A stretch of 21,845 nucleotides of DNA from CAZEQJ01 sp964514385. GTDB taxonomy: Bacteria > Bacteroidota > Bacteroidia > Cytophagales > Cyclobacteriaceae. The notes under the pieces were generated by a model, which ran no database searches, had not been told where the DNA came from, and saw nothing but the letters and a program-made list of their open reading frames with translations. Position numbers and translations under genes: made by a program. Below, in pieces: positions 8,677-16,442 of the stretch. The number at the start of each line of letters is the position of its first letter. Position 1 is the stretch's first letter. The stretch covers positions 1 through 21,845 of the forward strand of contig CAZEQJ010000046.1 in the NCBI GenBank assembly GCA_964514385.1. The letters are read 5' to 3'.

Positions 8677-10710
8677 ATGAAATATTTACCTCTAATCCTT
8701 ATAACCCTAGCCAGCTCTCTGGCATTTGGTCAGATCGACCGGTCATCATTACCCAAGCCGGGACCTGCGCCTGAAATAAAAATTGGCGAGCCTTACAAGT
8801 TTAAGCTCAAAAATGGCCTTCAGGTATTTGTTGTTGAAAATGATAAGCTACCCCAGGTAACCTATTCACTCATTCTTGACAGAGATCCTATTGTAGAAGG
8901 CGATAAGGCTGGCTATGTGAGCATTGCCGGTCAGATGCTTCGCAGAGGCACGACATCAAAAACTAAAGAAGAGCTGGATGAGGCCATAGATTTTCTGGGC
9001 GCTTCGGTCAATACCAGCTCCACCGGCATCAGTGCGAGCGGCCTAAGTAAATACAATGAAGAGCTGCTTCAGCTGATGACTGATATTTTGTTCAACCCCT
9101 CATTTCCAGAAGAGGAGCTTGAAAAAATAAAAAAGCAAACCATTTCCGGTATTCAGGCAAGCAAGGATAATCCTTCTGCCATTGCTTCTCTGGTGCGGGC
9201 AGCTGTTTTATATGGCAAAGATCACCCTTCCGGCGAATCGGAAACAGAGCAAACCATAAGTAATATTGGCCTCGATGATGTAAAACAATATTACAACACT
9301 TACTTCAAACCCAATATTGCTTACCTGGCAGTTGTGGGTAATGTCGATGCAAAAGCTACTGAAGCGTTGGTAAAACAGTATTTTGGAGATTGGGAAAAAG
9401 GCAAAGTGCCATCGTTCGATTATGAAACCCCTGCAAAGCCGGATCAAACAACAATAGCATTAGTAGACCGGCCACAATCGGTTCAGTCCAATATCATCAT
9501 CTCAAATCTTGCAGAAATAAAAACAGGAGATGACGATGTGGTCCCTGCAACGGTAATGAATCGTATACTGGGAGGCGGCTCCGCATCCCGGTTGTTTATG
9601 AACCTGCGAGAGGATAAAGGCTATACATATGGTGCCTATTCCTCCCTTAACCCAAGCTTCGACCTTATCGGGTCATTTACTGCAAATGCTGAAGTGAGAA
9701 ATGAGGTGACCGACAGCGCGATTTATCAATTCCTGTACGAATTTAATCAAATCAGAAGTGAGCTCGTGACAGATGAGGAACTGGCCGATGCTAAAAATTT
9801 CCTCGCAGGCTCGTTTGGACGCCAGCTGGAATCACCGGCTACGGTAGCTCAATTTGCACTGAATACAGCCATTTATGGCCTGCCAGAAGATTATTACGCA
9901 ACCTATCTTCAGAAAATTGAGGCTGTCACCAAGGATGATGTTCAGAAAATGGCCTTAAAATATATTCAGCCAAAAAATGCTTACATCACCATAGTCGGCA
10001 AGAAAGATGATATCTATGACGGCTTGAAGCAATATGGTAAAGTAGAATTATATGACATCAACGGAGATCCCGAAAAGGCATTTGATGCATCCAGCGTAGA
10101 CGTCACAGCTGATATGGTCATTGACAACTATATCAAGGCCATTGGTGGTCGCGAAAAGCTCGCTGCGGTAGAGTCCATGACCATGGAAGTAGAAGTAGCT
10201 GTACGAGGCATGACCATCAACCAAAGCCTGAAAAAAGACGAAGACAAATTCTATTCTTCTACCGCAATGGGCACCAATGTGATCAGCAAGATGGTCTATA
10301 ATGAGGGACAAGGATACATGGTGATGCAAGGCAACCGAAATGACCTTACAGAAGCGCAGATGGCAGATATGAAAATATCATCACTTGCTTTTCCTGAGAT
10401 TTACTACGATGAAATCAATGTAACTCTGGAGCTGGATGGTATTAAAAAAGTTGGCGATGAGGAAGCTTACCGGGTAAAGGTAACCTACCCAAGCGGCACA
10501 AGTGTTACTGAATTTTTCAGTACCACTTCAGGACTCAAGCTCAAAACTGAAGGTCCACAGAATACAGAATATAGTGATTACCGTGAAGTGGAAGGTATTC
10601 TTATACCATTTTCACAAAAGATTGGGTCACCAATGGGCTCCCTTGATGCTACCATTAAGGAAGTGAAATTTAATGTCGAAATACCGGAAACAACGTTTGC
10701 TGTAGAGTAA
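8677..10710 (+). CDS. M16-family inactive partner subunit with extra C-terminal domain
   Basis: The protein has 677 residues. A signal peptide ends near residue 18 (LASSLAFG), placing it in the periplasm. Residues about 35-450 form the two M16 lobes. Where the zinc motif should be, the sequence reads AGYVSIAGQMLRRGT, so there is no HxxEH and no catalysis is expected. The second lobe carries Arg305 (GSASRLFMNLRE) and Tyr318 (GYTYGAYS), the substrate-positioning pair lacking in the upstream partner. The last 200 residues (about 475-677, from ADMVIDNYIKAIGG) form an additional beta-rich domain. It resembles the LolA-like, outer-membrane-lipoprotein-sorting type fold often fused to Bacteroidota exported proteins; this is judged by eye. 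A 9-base gap to the upstream gene indicates co-translation. Confidence 0.9.
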   Translation: MKYLPLILITLASSLAFGQIDRSSLPKPGPAPEIKIGEPYKFKLKNGLQVFVVENDKLPQVTYSLILDRDPIVEGDKAGYVSIAGQMLRRGTTSKTKEELDEAIDFLGASVNTSSTGISASGLSKYNEELLQLMTDILFNPSFPEEELEKIKKQTISGIQASKDNPSAIASLVRAAVLYGKDHPSGESETEQTISNIGLDDVKQYYNTYFKPNIAYLAVVGNVDAKATEALVKQYFGDWEKGKVPSFDYETPAKPDQTTIALVDRPQSVQSNIIISNLAEIKTGDDDVVPATVMNRILGGGSASRLFMNLREDKGYTYGAYSSLNPSFDLIGSFTANAEVRNEVTDSAIYQFLYEFNQIRSELVTDEELADAKNFLAGSFGRQLESPATVAQFALNTAIYGLPEDYYATYLQKIEAVTKDDVQKMALKYIQPKNAYITIVGKKDDIYDGLKQYGKVELYDINGDPEKAFDASSVDVTADMVIDNYIKAIGGREKLAAVESMTMEVEVAVRGMTINQSLKKDEDKFYSSTAMGTNVISKMVYNEGQGYMVMQGNRNDLTEAQMADMKISSLAFPEIYYDEINVTLELDGIKKVGDEEAYRVKVTYPSGTSVTEFFSTTSGLKLKTEGPQNTEYSDYREVEGILIPFSQKIGSPMGSLDATIKEVKFNVEIPETTFAVE

Positions 10711-10730
10711 AAAACTGTTGATTCATCGAA

Positions 10731-10759
10731 AAAGCCCTTTAACCAAAGGGCTTTTTTTT
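10731..10759 (+). terminator. Rho-independent terminator after the M16 pair
   Basis: A perfect 10-bp stem AAAGCCCTTT / AAAGGGCTTT (10731-10740 and 10745-10754) closes an AACC loop, followed by a T run to 10759. The A run before the stem would make it work in both directions. It shares stem core and loop with the terminator at 2681. Confidence 0.9.
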
Positions 10760-10770
10760 ATATTTAAGTC

Positions 10771-11223
10771 ATGAATATCGAAGCATCTACTCCGGAAGAG
10801 TATATTCAGCAAATACCTAAGGAGCGTAAAATCGCCTTTCAGAAGCTTCGGCAAATATTGCTGGATAACCTGCCGGCTGGTTTTGAAGAAGTCATGTCCT
10901 ACGGTATGATTGGCTACGTGGTACCAAAGTCCTTATATCCTGCCGGGTATCATGTCAATAATGAATTGCCTTTGCCATTCATCAACCTTGGATCGCAGAA
11001 AAACTTCATTGCCCTCTATCATAATGGTATGTACAGTGACCCCGAGCTACTTGAGTGGTTTACTACAGAATACCCAAACTACAGCTCAAATAAACTGGAT
11101 ATGGGGAAAAGCTGTATCAGGTTTAAAAATCCTCAAAAAATACCGTATGAATTAATTGCCGAGCTGGCCAGGAAAATCACTCCTATGCAATGGGTAACTC
11201 TCTATGAAGAAAGTCTTAAATAG
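10771..11223 (+). CDS. DUF1801 (YdhG-like) domain protein
   Basis: This 150-residue cytoplasmic protein matches the DUF1801 pattern. It opens with a helical TPEEYIQQIPKERK segment. The core FEEVMSYGMIGYVVP is followed by FINLGSQKNFIALYH and KSCIRFKNPQKIPYELI. The biochemical role of the family is not established. The gene lies directly behind a terminator, with 11 bases between the T run and the ATG, and no consensus promoter is visible. It may therefore depend on read-through from the M16 genes. It converges on the small Cys-rich gene with a 5-base gap and no terminator between them. Confidence 0.88.
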   Translation: MNIEASTPEEYIQQIPKERKIAFQKLRQILLDNLPAGFEEVMSYGMIGYVVPKSLYPAGYHVNNELPLPFINLGSQKNFIALYHNGMYSDPELLEWFTTEYPNYSSNKLDMGKSCIRFKNPQKIPYELIAELARKITPMQWVTLYEESLK

Positions 11224-11228
11224 AGAAA

Positions 11229-11399
11229 TTAATAACGAAACTGACCCTTTTTCTGATTATTCTTAATCCGCTCTTCTACTTCCTTACGCACTCTTACGTT
11301 CCCCCTGTTATGCTTTGGGTCGTAGGGGCAATTTTTACATCCGCTGCCACAGCAATAACCTCTTTCAAGTAGAAATGCTTCAGGTAAAGGCTCAAACAT
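11229..11399 (-). CDS. Small Cys-rich DUF5522-like protein (56 aa)
   Basis: A short open frame runs from ATG 11397-11399 to TAA 11229-11231. The product opens with MFEPLPEAFLLERGYCCGSG and continues with CKNCPYDPKHNRGN. Cys16, Cys17, Cys21 and Cys24 form a CC-x3-C-x2-C cluster followed by PYDP. That pattern fits DUF5522 and recalls the Cys cluster of the OXLD1/oxidoreductase-like family; it suggests metal or Fe-S binding. The rest is basic and helical (RVRKEVEERIKNNQKK). It starts 32 bases after the stop of the DUF4230 gene on the same strand, so the two are probably co-transcribed. Function is unknown. It is below common gene-length cut-offs, but the family match makes it a confident gene. 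Confidence 0.85.
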   Translation of the reverse strand: MFEPLPEAFLLERGYCCGSGCKNCPYDPKHNRGNVRVRKEVEERIKNNQKKGQFRY

Positions 11400-11431
11400 A
11401 CCGTAAAAATAGCCTGACAGGGACTTACTTC

Positions 11432-12064
11432 CTAATCCAGTCGTTCTTCCATGATAAGCTCCTGTGGTTTATGGGTGATCACCACCTTTTTTCCTGTCAT
11501 GAGCTCCAGGGTAGGCACCAGAAAAGTCTGTGCATTCTTTTTCGTTTCAGTCAGTATACCGGACGCCAGGGCTATTTTTCTTATTTCACCCTCCGCATAA
11601 CGGTAAGTTTCTTCTATGAATTTTTCCCGGTTGTCGAAATATCCCGTTTTGAGATCATAAAGCCGGGTATTTTGGAGGTCAAGCTTAAAATAGCATAGCT
11701 CAGGTGGGGGGAGAGCAAGAAATAAAGTATCCGCTGTAACGTATATATCCTCTTCCAGCAACAGCCTGAGATCAATACATCCTACCGCCTCACCTTTGGC
11801 AATTAATACCGCTCTGCTATCGGATCCAAGCGGAACAATATAGGGTTTGATTTTTTCATACTCCACCACTTCCTTAAACTGATATTTGACAAGTTCAAGC
11901 TTGCCCAATGCTGACACCTCCTCAAGAATTACGGTACTGGTGATTACTTCCTTATCTTCCATTATGATGGAAGGTAAAAATGAAAACTGACTGTTAACGC
12001 GATATAAAATAAACAATACCAGCAATATGCCTGCAAAAATGATGATGATACGGATTGTTCTCAT
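11432..12064 (-). CDS. DUF4230 domain membrane-anchored protein
   Basis: The 210-residue protein has one N-terminal membrane helix (IRIIIIFAGILLVLFILYRV, about residues 4-23) and an extracytoplasmic domain. That domain shows the DUF4230 pattern: an early strand TSTVILEEVSALGKLELVKY, then a central RAVLIAKGEAVGCIDL. Late elements are LPPPEL and a helical segment REKFIEETYRYAEGEIRKIA. The biochemical function of the family is not known. The start ATG (12062-12064) lies 62 bases from the preferred GTG start of the divergent photolyase. A promoter-like arrangement with an inverted repeat sits between them. The DUF5522-like gene follows by 32 bases. Confidence 0.88.
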   Translation of the reverse strand: MRTIRIIIIFAGILLVLFILYRVNSQFSFLPSIIMEDKEVITSTVILEEVSALGKLELVKYQFKEVVEYEKIKPYIVPLGSDSRAVLIAKGEAVGCIDLRLLLEEDIYVTADTLFLALPPPELCYFKLDLQNTRLYDLKTGYFDNREKFIEETYRYAEGEIRKIALASGILTETKKNAQTFLVPTLELMTGKKVVITHKPQELIMEERLD

Positions 12065-12068
12065 ACAC

Positions 12069-12105
12069 TAAAAATAACAGGTCTGCCGTCAGCAAACAAC
12101 CTGTT
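12069..12105 (-). promoter_or_regulatory. Candidate promoter with inverted repeat for the DUF4230 gene
   Basis: On the minus strand a TTG (12097-12099) is followed after 20 bases by TATTTTTA (12069-12076), one mismatch from the Bacteroidota -7 box TAnnTTTG. A perfect 7-bp inverted repeat AACAGGT / ACCTGTT (12076-12082 and 12099-12105, 16-base spacer) brackets the two boxes. A bound regulator there could control both this gene and the photolyase. The message would be nearly leaderless, since the box ends 4 bases before the ATG. Confidence 0.35.
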
Positions 12106-12126
12106 CTCACAAGCTGTTCTTCGGTT

Positions 12127-13593
12127 GTGAAGGAAATTAACGTTGTTTGGTTTAAACGCGATCTGCGGCTACAGGATCATGGGCCACTTCAGGCCGCCAT
12201 AGAGGATGAAAAGCCGGCTCTGTTGGTATACCTGTTTGAGCCCCTGATATTGGAATCGCCAGAAAGTGATGTAAGGCACTGGCGTTTCGTATATCAGTCT
12301 ATTCAGGATATGAATGCCCGCTTAGCTGCATATAGTCTACAAATAAACTATTATCATCTTGACGCATCTGACTTTTTTTCAGGGTTGACCAATCATTTTA
12401 AAATAGTAAATATTTTCAGCCATCAGGAAATTGGCCTGAGGCCATCTTACAACCGAGACCTGATGATGAAAAAATTCTGTGAAGAACGCGGCATCCACTG
12501 GGTTGAGTTTCCTTATGGTGGCATACAACGCGGGCTCAGGGAAAGGGGCGATTGGCGTAAGCGATGGTATAAAACAATGGAAGAGCCTGTAAAAAAGCCT
12601 CTTTTGGAAAAGCTTGTGTCGGTAAACCCATTGCCTGACAAACTGAGATTAAATGAAAAACCACTTCCGGGGGAAATCTTCATTACCCACGAAAGCTTTC
12701 AACGTGGGGGTGAAACCCAGGCTCATAAATACCTCAGAAGCTTTCTTTCAAAGAGGTGCGCTGAATACAATACTCATATCAGCAAGCCGGAAGCCTCACG
12801 CAAAAGCTGCAGCCGCATAAGCCCCTATCTGGCATGGGGCAACTTATCTATACGCCAGGTATATCAGGCTATGAAAAATGCAAAAAAAGAGTCGGCGCAT
12901 AAATGGCATCTCAACGCCTTTGCCTCCAGACTGCGCTGGCATGACCACTTCATTCAAAAATTAGAATCTGAGGTCCGATATGGTACTGAAAATATAAACA
13001 GGGGCTTTGACCTTATACGTAAGGAATGGAGCGAGGACTTGTATCTGGCATGGGAGAAGGGACAAACAGGATATCCGCTGGTAGATGCATGTATGAGATG
13101 TGTGGCCGCAACGGGATACCTGAATTTCAGGATGAGGTCCATGATAGTTTCATTTCTTACGCATCACTTATGGCTCGACTGGAAGCGTGGAGCAAAACAT
13201 CTGGCGCGGCAGTTTCTTGATTATGAGCCCGGGATACATTATCCTCAATTTCAGATGCAGGCAGGCACTACCGGTATCAATACAGTACGTGTTTATAACC
13301 CGGTAAAACAGGCCGCTGAACATGATCCGGAGGCAGTATTTATAAGAAAATGGGTACCCGAACTGTCACGTTTGCCTGCAAACTTTGCGCGTGAACCCTG
13401 GACCATGACTCAGCTTGACCAGCAATATTATAAGTTTGATTATGGCAGCGATTACCCCTTTAGGATTGTAGATATAAGCATCACCAGTAAAAAGGCTACC
13501 CGGGACCTGTATGCCATACGAAAGGAGGAAATAACGAAATCGGAGAGCAAGCGCATTTTAAAAAAACATACTGAGGCTAACCGAATGCCCTGA
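12127..13593 (+). CDS. Photolyase/cryptochrome-family flavoprotein, divergent type
   Basis: The protein has 488 residues from GTG 12127 and consists of an antenna-binding photolyase domain followed by an FAD-binding domain. The start gives (M)KEINVVWFKRDLRL, a typical family opening. An ATG at 12055 would add 24 non-conserved residues and overlap the divergent gene, so I prefer GTG. FAD-domain landmarks are SCSRISPYLAWGNLS, RLRWHDHF, WEKGQTGYPLVDACMR, and NPVKQAAEHDPEAVFIRKWVPEL. Family members repair UV dimers with blue light or act as light sensors. The segment usually read as GGWQWAAS is HYPQFQMQAG here (about residues 371-380). The Trp pair equivalent to E. coli W382 and W384 becomes Pro and Phe, while the W359 equivalent (LDWKRG) is kept. 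The subclass is unresolved. A DUF2256 gene begins 2 bases after the stop. Confidence 0.9.
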   Translation: MKEINVVWFKRDLRLQDHGPLQAAIEDEKPALLVYLFEPLILESPESDVRHWRFVYQSIQDMNARLAAYSLQINYYHLDASDFFSGLTNHFKIVNIFSHQEIGLRPSYNRDLMMKKFCEERGIHWVEFPYGGIQRGLRERGDWRKRWYKTMEEPVKKPLLEKLVSVNPLPDKLRLNEKPLPGEIFITHESFQRGGETQAHKYLRSFLSKRCAEYNTHISKPEASRKSCSRISPYLAWGNLSIRQVYQAMKNAKKESAHKWHLNAFASRLRWHDHFIQKLESEVRYGTENINRGFDLIRKEWSEDLYLAWEKGQTGYPLVDACMRCVAATGYLNFRMRSMIVSFLTHHLWLDWKRGAKHLARQFLDYEPGIHYPQFQMQAGTTGINTVRVYNPVKQAAEHDPEAVFIRKWVPELSRLPANFAREPWTMTQLDQQYYKFDYGSDYPFRIVDISITSKKATRDLYAIRKEEITKSESKRILKKHTEANRMP

Positions 13594-13595
13594 CA

Positions 13596-13769
13596 ATGAA
13601 AAACCGAAAAAAATCTGACTTCCCATCCAAGATATGCCCTGTTTGCAATCGACCATTTACATGGCGTAAAAAATGGGAGAAGAACTGGGTAAATGTCAAA
13701 TATTGCTCTGAAAGATGCCGTAATGATGCTAGGAAATCGCCTGGAAAGCCTTTGGGAGGTTTTCTATGA
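13596..13769 (+). CDS. DUF2256 small zinc-finger-like protein (57 aa)
   Basis: An open frame from ATG 13596 to TGA 13767-13769 encodes 57 residues. Key parts are KICPVCNRPFTWRKKWEKN and WVNVKYCSERCRND, giving Cys14-x2-Cys17 and Cys37-x3-Cys41, a likely zinc site. The aromatic/basic core F-x-WRKKW-x3-W is the DUF2256 hallmark. Function is unknown; a small zinc protein of this charge could bind nucleic acid or a partner protein. Only 2 bases separate it from the photolyase stop (TGACAATG), so the two are almost surely co-translated. From memory, DUF2256 genes often accompany photolyase/cryptochrome genes. Its last 41 bases overlap, in antisense, the 3' end of nnr. Confidence 0.85.
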   Translation: MKNRKKSDFPSKICPVCNRPFTWRKKWEKNWVNVKYCSERCRNDARKSPGKPLGGFL

Positions 13770-15222
13770 TGTCTGATGCAATAAGTCCGTGATATGATTT
13801 TTCCTTGGCAGCAAAATCACCGGCCAGACCATGGATATATACCCCGGCCAGTGCAGCATCTGCCGGTGATAGCTTCTGACCCAGAAATGAAGTTATGATA
13901 CCTGTAAGTACATCCCCACTGCCGGCAGTAGCCATTCCCGGATTACCGGTACTATTAAAATAAATATTACCATCAGGCACAATTATGGCTGTATTAGCAG
14001 TCTTAAGCACGATGATAACCGCATATTCCTCACAAAACGCCCGGGCCATTTTTAATGCATCAAATCCATCATCAAAGTCGCCCACGAGGCGGCGGAACTC
14101 TCCCGGATGTGGTGTGAGTATTGATTGTGGAGGCAGCATTGACAACATATCCCGGTTTCCTGCGAGGATATTGATAGCATCAGCATCCACTACGACAGGT
14201 GACTTGGTTTTATCAAGCATGAGCTTGAAGTAACTAATTGTATCACTGTTCTGCCCCATACCGGGTCCAATGCCGAGTACGTCAAAGTCCCTGATATCGG
14301 GAGGTGTGGTAAGCCATTTATGATTGCTATCTGCAATGGTCATGGCCTCTACCAGATGTTGGTTTACGGCTAATTCAACTCCGCCGGGGATATTTACAGT
14401 AACCAGACCGGCTCCAGACCTCAGGCAGGCCCTGGCAGAAAGAGCAATAGCGCCTCCTTTTCCTGACGATCCGCCTGCAAGTAATACTTTCCCGAAATCT
14501 CCCTTATGAGAGAACTTTCTCCTCGGCTTAATCAGCCTGCGAATATCCCGGGCTTCAACATAATGATACGGACTTTGTGCCTGTGCTAAAAAATCTTTGT
14601 CAAGCCTGATATCCAGCACTATCAGCCGCCCGATATAATCGCCACCTTCAGGAGTAAAAAAAGATAGCTTAGGCACCTGAAAAGTCATGGTGAAGTCAGC
14701 CTTTACGGCAAGCGGTATATCCAGGCTATCCGGAATCACGCCGGAGGGCACATCAATCGACACTACAGCAGCATCTGATTGATTTATTCTTATGACTACC
14801 TCCTTAAAAAGGCCTTCCAAAGGCCTGTTGAGCCCATACCCAAATAGTGCGTCGATAATATATGAGCCCGGAGCTATATCCGGAATATCCTCAACTTTTG
14901 CAATACGCCGAACCTCAGTGCTTTTTTCGAGCCGTTCAAGGTTAATCATAGTATCTTCTGACACCCGATCGCCGGAAAGCACAAGACATGGAGTCACCTG
15001 ATATTTATTCTGTGCGAGCATACGTGCCACAGCAAGACCGTCTCCCCCATTATTACCAGGGCCGCAAAAGAGATAGACTTTATGGCGGGGAGAGAAGTTT
15101 TCCATAAACCAATCTGCCAGCACCCTTGAGGCACGTTCCATCAGGTCGATGGATCGAATCGGCTCTGTTGCGATAGTAACTTTATCCAGTTCGCGTATCT
15201 GTGACGCAGTAAGAATCTTCAT
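13729..15222 (-). CDS. nnr: Bifunctional NAD(P)HX epimerase / ADP- or ATP-dependent NAD(P)HX dehydratase
   Basis: The 497-residue protein fuses both halves of the NAD(P)HX repair pathway. The N-terminal epimerase (about 1-215) has CGPGNNGGDGLAVAR (53-67) and VSIDVPSG. The C-terminal ribokinase-like dehydratase (about 225-497) has GKVLLAGGSSGKGGA, GIGPGMG, LTPHPGEF (369-376) and TAGSGDVLTGI with Asp437. The enzyme converts hydrated, damaged NAD(P)H back to the working cofactor in the cytoplasm. Its ATG (15220-15222) lies 2 bases after the nuoD stop, so it is the next gene of the nuo unit. At its 3' end it overlaps the convergent DUF2256 gene by 41 bases. Length and domain order match the usual fusion. 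Confidence 0.95.
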   Translation of the reverse strand: MKILTASQIRELDKVTIATEPIRSIDLMERASRVLADWFMENFSPRHKVYLFCGPGNNGGDGLAVARMLAQNKYQVTPCLVLSGDRVSEDTMINLERLEKSTEVRRIAKVEDIPDIAPGSYIIDALFGYGLNRPLEGLFKEVVIRINQSDAAVVSIDVPSGVIPDSLDIPLAVKADFTMTFQVPKLSFFTPEGGDYIGRLIVLDIRLDKDFLAQAQSPYHYVEARDIRRLIKPRRKFSHKGDFGKVLLAGGSSGKGGAIALSARACLRSGAGLVTVNIPGGVELAVNQHLVEAMTIADSNHKWLTTPPDIRDFDVLGIGPGMGQNSDTISYFKLMLDKTKSPVVVDADAINILAGNRDMLSMLPPQSILTPHPGEFRRLVGDFDDGFDALKMARAFCEEYAVIIVLKTANTAIIVPDGNIYFNSTGNPGMATAGSGDVLTGIITSFLGQKLSPADAALAGVYIHGLAGDFAAKEKSYHGLIASDIIENLPKAFQAIS

Positions 15223-15224
15223 AT

Positions 15225-16442
15225 TCAGCGATCTACTTCTCCAAGTACAATATCAAAAGATCCGAGGATAGCTACAAGGTCTGCTATCATTACACCTTTG
15301 GTTAGTGCCTGCAAGGCAGAAAGGTTACAAAAACTAGGACCTCGTGCCTTAACACGGTAGGGGATATCTGATTTGCCATCAGCAACGAAAAAATACCCAA
15401 GTTCACCTTTGGGATTTTCAGCTGACACATAAAACTCCTGTGCTGACGGTCTGATCTTTTTAGGCACCTTTTCCCTTGGATCAAACTCGCGTGTTCGCTT
15501 ATGCTCATTTAACAGCCTGTCTGCGCATTGCCTGATTAAGTGAAGTGACTGATGGCATTCCTGCACTCTTACCCAGTTTCTGTCCCAGCAGTCACCCTGT
15601 GTGCCATGAAGCCCCTGACCTACCGGTATCTCAAATTCAAGTTCAGGATAAACTGAGTATCCGTCTACCTTACGCAGGTCAAATGCCAGTCCGCTACCCC
15701 GTAGCATGGGGCCGGTAACACCGTAATTTATGGCTGTTTCCATGGGCAGTACCCCCACATTTGCCGTTCGCTCAATAAAGATTTTATTTGTGAAAACGAG
15801 GTTTTCAAGCTCTTTTAATTTTTTCTCAAAATAGTTACAGAACTCCAGACATTTCTGCTCAAAGCCCGGAGGAACATCGTAAAATAATCCTCCAACCCAG
15901 ATATAATTATAGAGCATTCGGGCTCCCGATGCCCATTCAAGCATTCGCAAAATATGCTCTCTATCCCTTAATATCCAGAAAAATCCGGTAACAGCCCCAA
16001 TATCCATACCATATGTACCGATAGCCACAAGGTGACTGGCGATACGGTTGAGTTCTGCAACTAATACGCGGATGTATTCAACACGTTTAGGTATTTCTTT
16101 TTCAATTCCGAGCATACGCTCGATGCCCATAGCATACGCGTGCTCCGAATTCATAGCCCCAAGGTAGTCCATCCGGTCAACAAAGGGTATGGTCTGATTA
16201 TAAGGCATGGACTCGGCGTGCTTTTCAAAGCAACGGTGAAGGTAGCCAAGATGTGGCACCACATCCTTTACAATTTCACCATCCGTGACCACTTCAAGAC
16301 GAAGCACACCATGAGTAGACGGGTGCTGAGGGCCGATATTGATGAGCATTTCCTCACTTTTGAGATTTTCTACATCATAGGTCATTTCCTCAGACCGTGT
16401 AAGGTGATCGGGCGAGTATTTATATTGTATGTTCCGGCTCAT
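15225..16442 (-). CDS. nuoD: NADH-quinone oxidoreductase subunit D (49 kDa subunit)
   Basis: The 405-residue complex I peripheral-arm subunit helps form the quinone site. Landmarks are INIGPQHPSTHGVLRLEV (from residue 34), LGYLHRCFEKHAE, PFVDRMDY, GSGLAFDLRK, and the end LVAILGSFDIVLGEVDR. The start at 16442 (MSRNIQYKYS) gives a 23-base overlap with nuoC. An in-frame ATG at 16385 (MTYDVENLKSEE) would remove 19 poorly conserved residues and cannot be excluded. Subunit D is separate from C here, unlike the CD fusion of E. coli. The following gene is nnr rather than nuoE. Confidence 0.95.
   Translation of the reverse strand: MSRNIQYKYSPDHLTRSEEMTYDVENLKSEEMLINIGPQHPSTHGVLRLEVVTDGEIVKDVVPHLGYLHRCFEKHAESMPYNQTIPFVDRMDYLGAMNSEHAYAMGIERMLGIEKEIPKRVEYIRVLVAELNRIASHLVAIGTYGMDIGAVTGFFWILRDREHILRMLEWASGARMLYNYIWVGGLFYDVPPGFEQKCLEFCNYFEKKLKELENLVFTNKIFIERTANVGVLPMETAINYGVTGPMLRGSGLAFDLRKVDGYSVYPELEFEIPVGQGLHGTQGDCWDRNWVRVQECHQSLHLIRQCADRLLNEHKRTREFDPREKVPKKIRPSAQEFYVSAENPKGELGYFFVADGKSDIPYRVKARGPSFCNLSALQALTKGVMIADLVAILGSFDIVLGEVDR

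Noticed and set aside
11315..11698. 127-residue plus-strand open frame over DUF5522/DUF4230
   Set aside because: It is antisense to two better-supported genes and has no recognisable motif or start signal.
12055..12126. ATG start for the photolyase at 12055
   Set aside because: It overlaps the start of the divergent DUF4230 gene and adds 24 non-conserved residues. GTG 12127 gives a typical opening.
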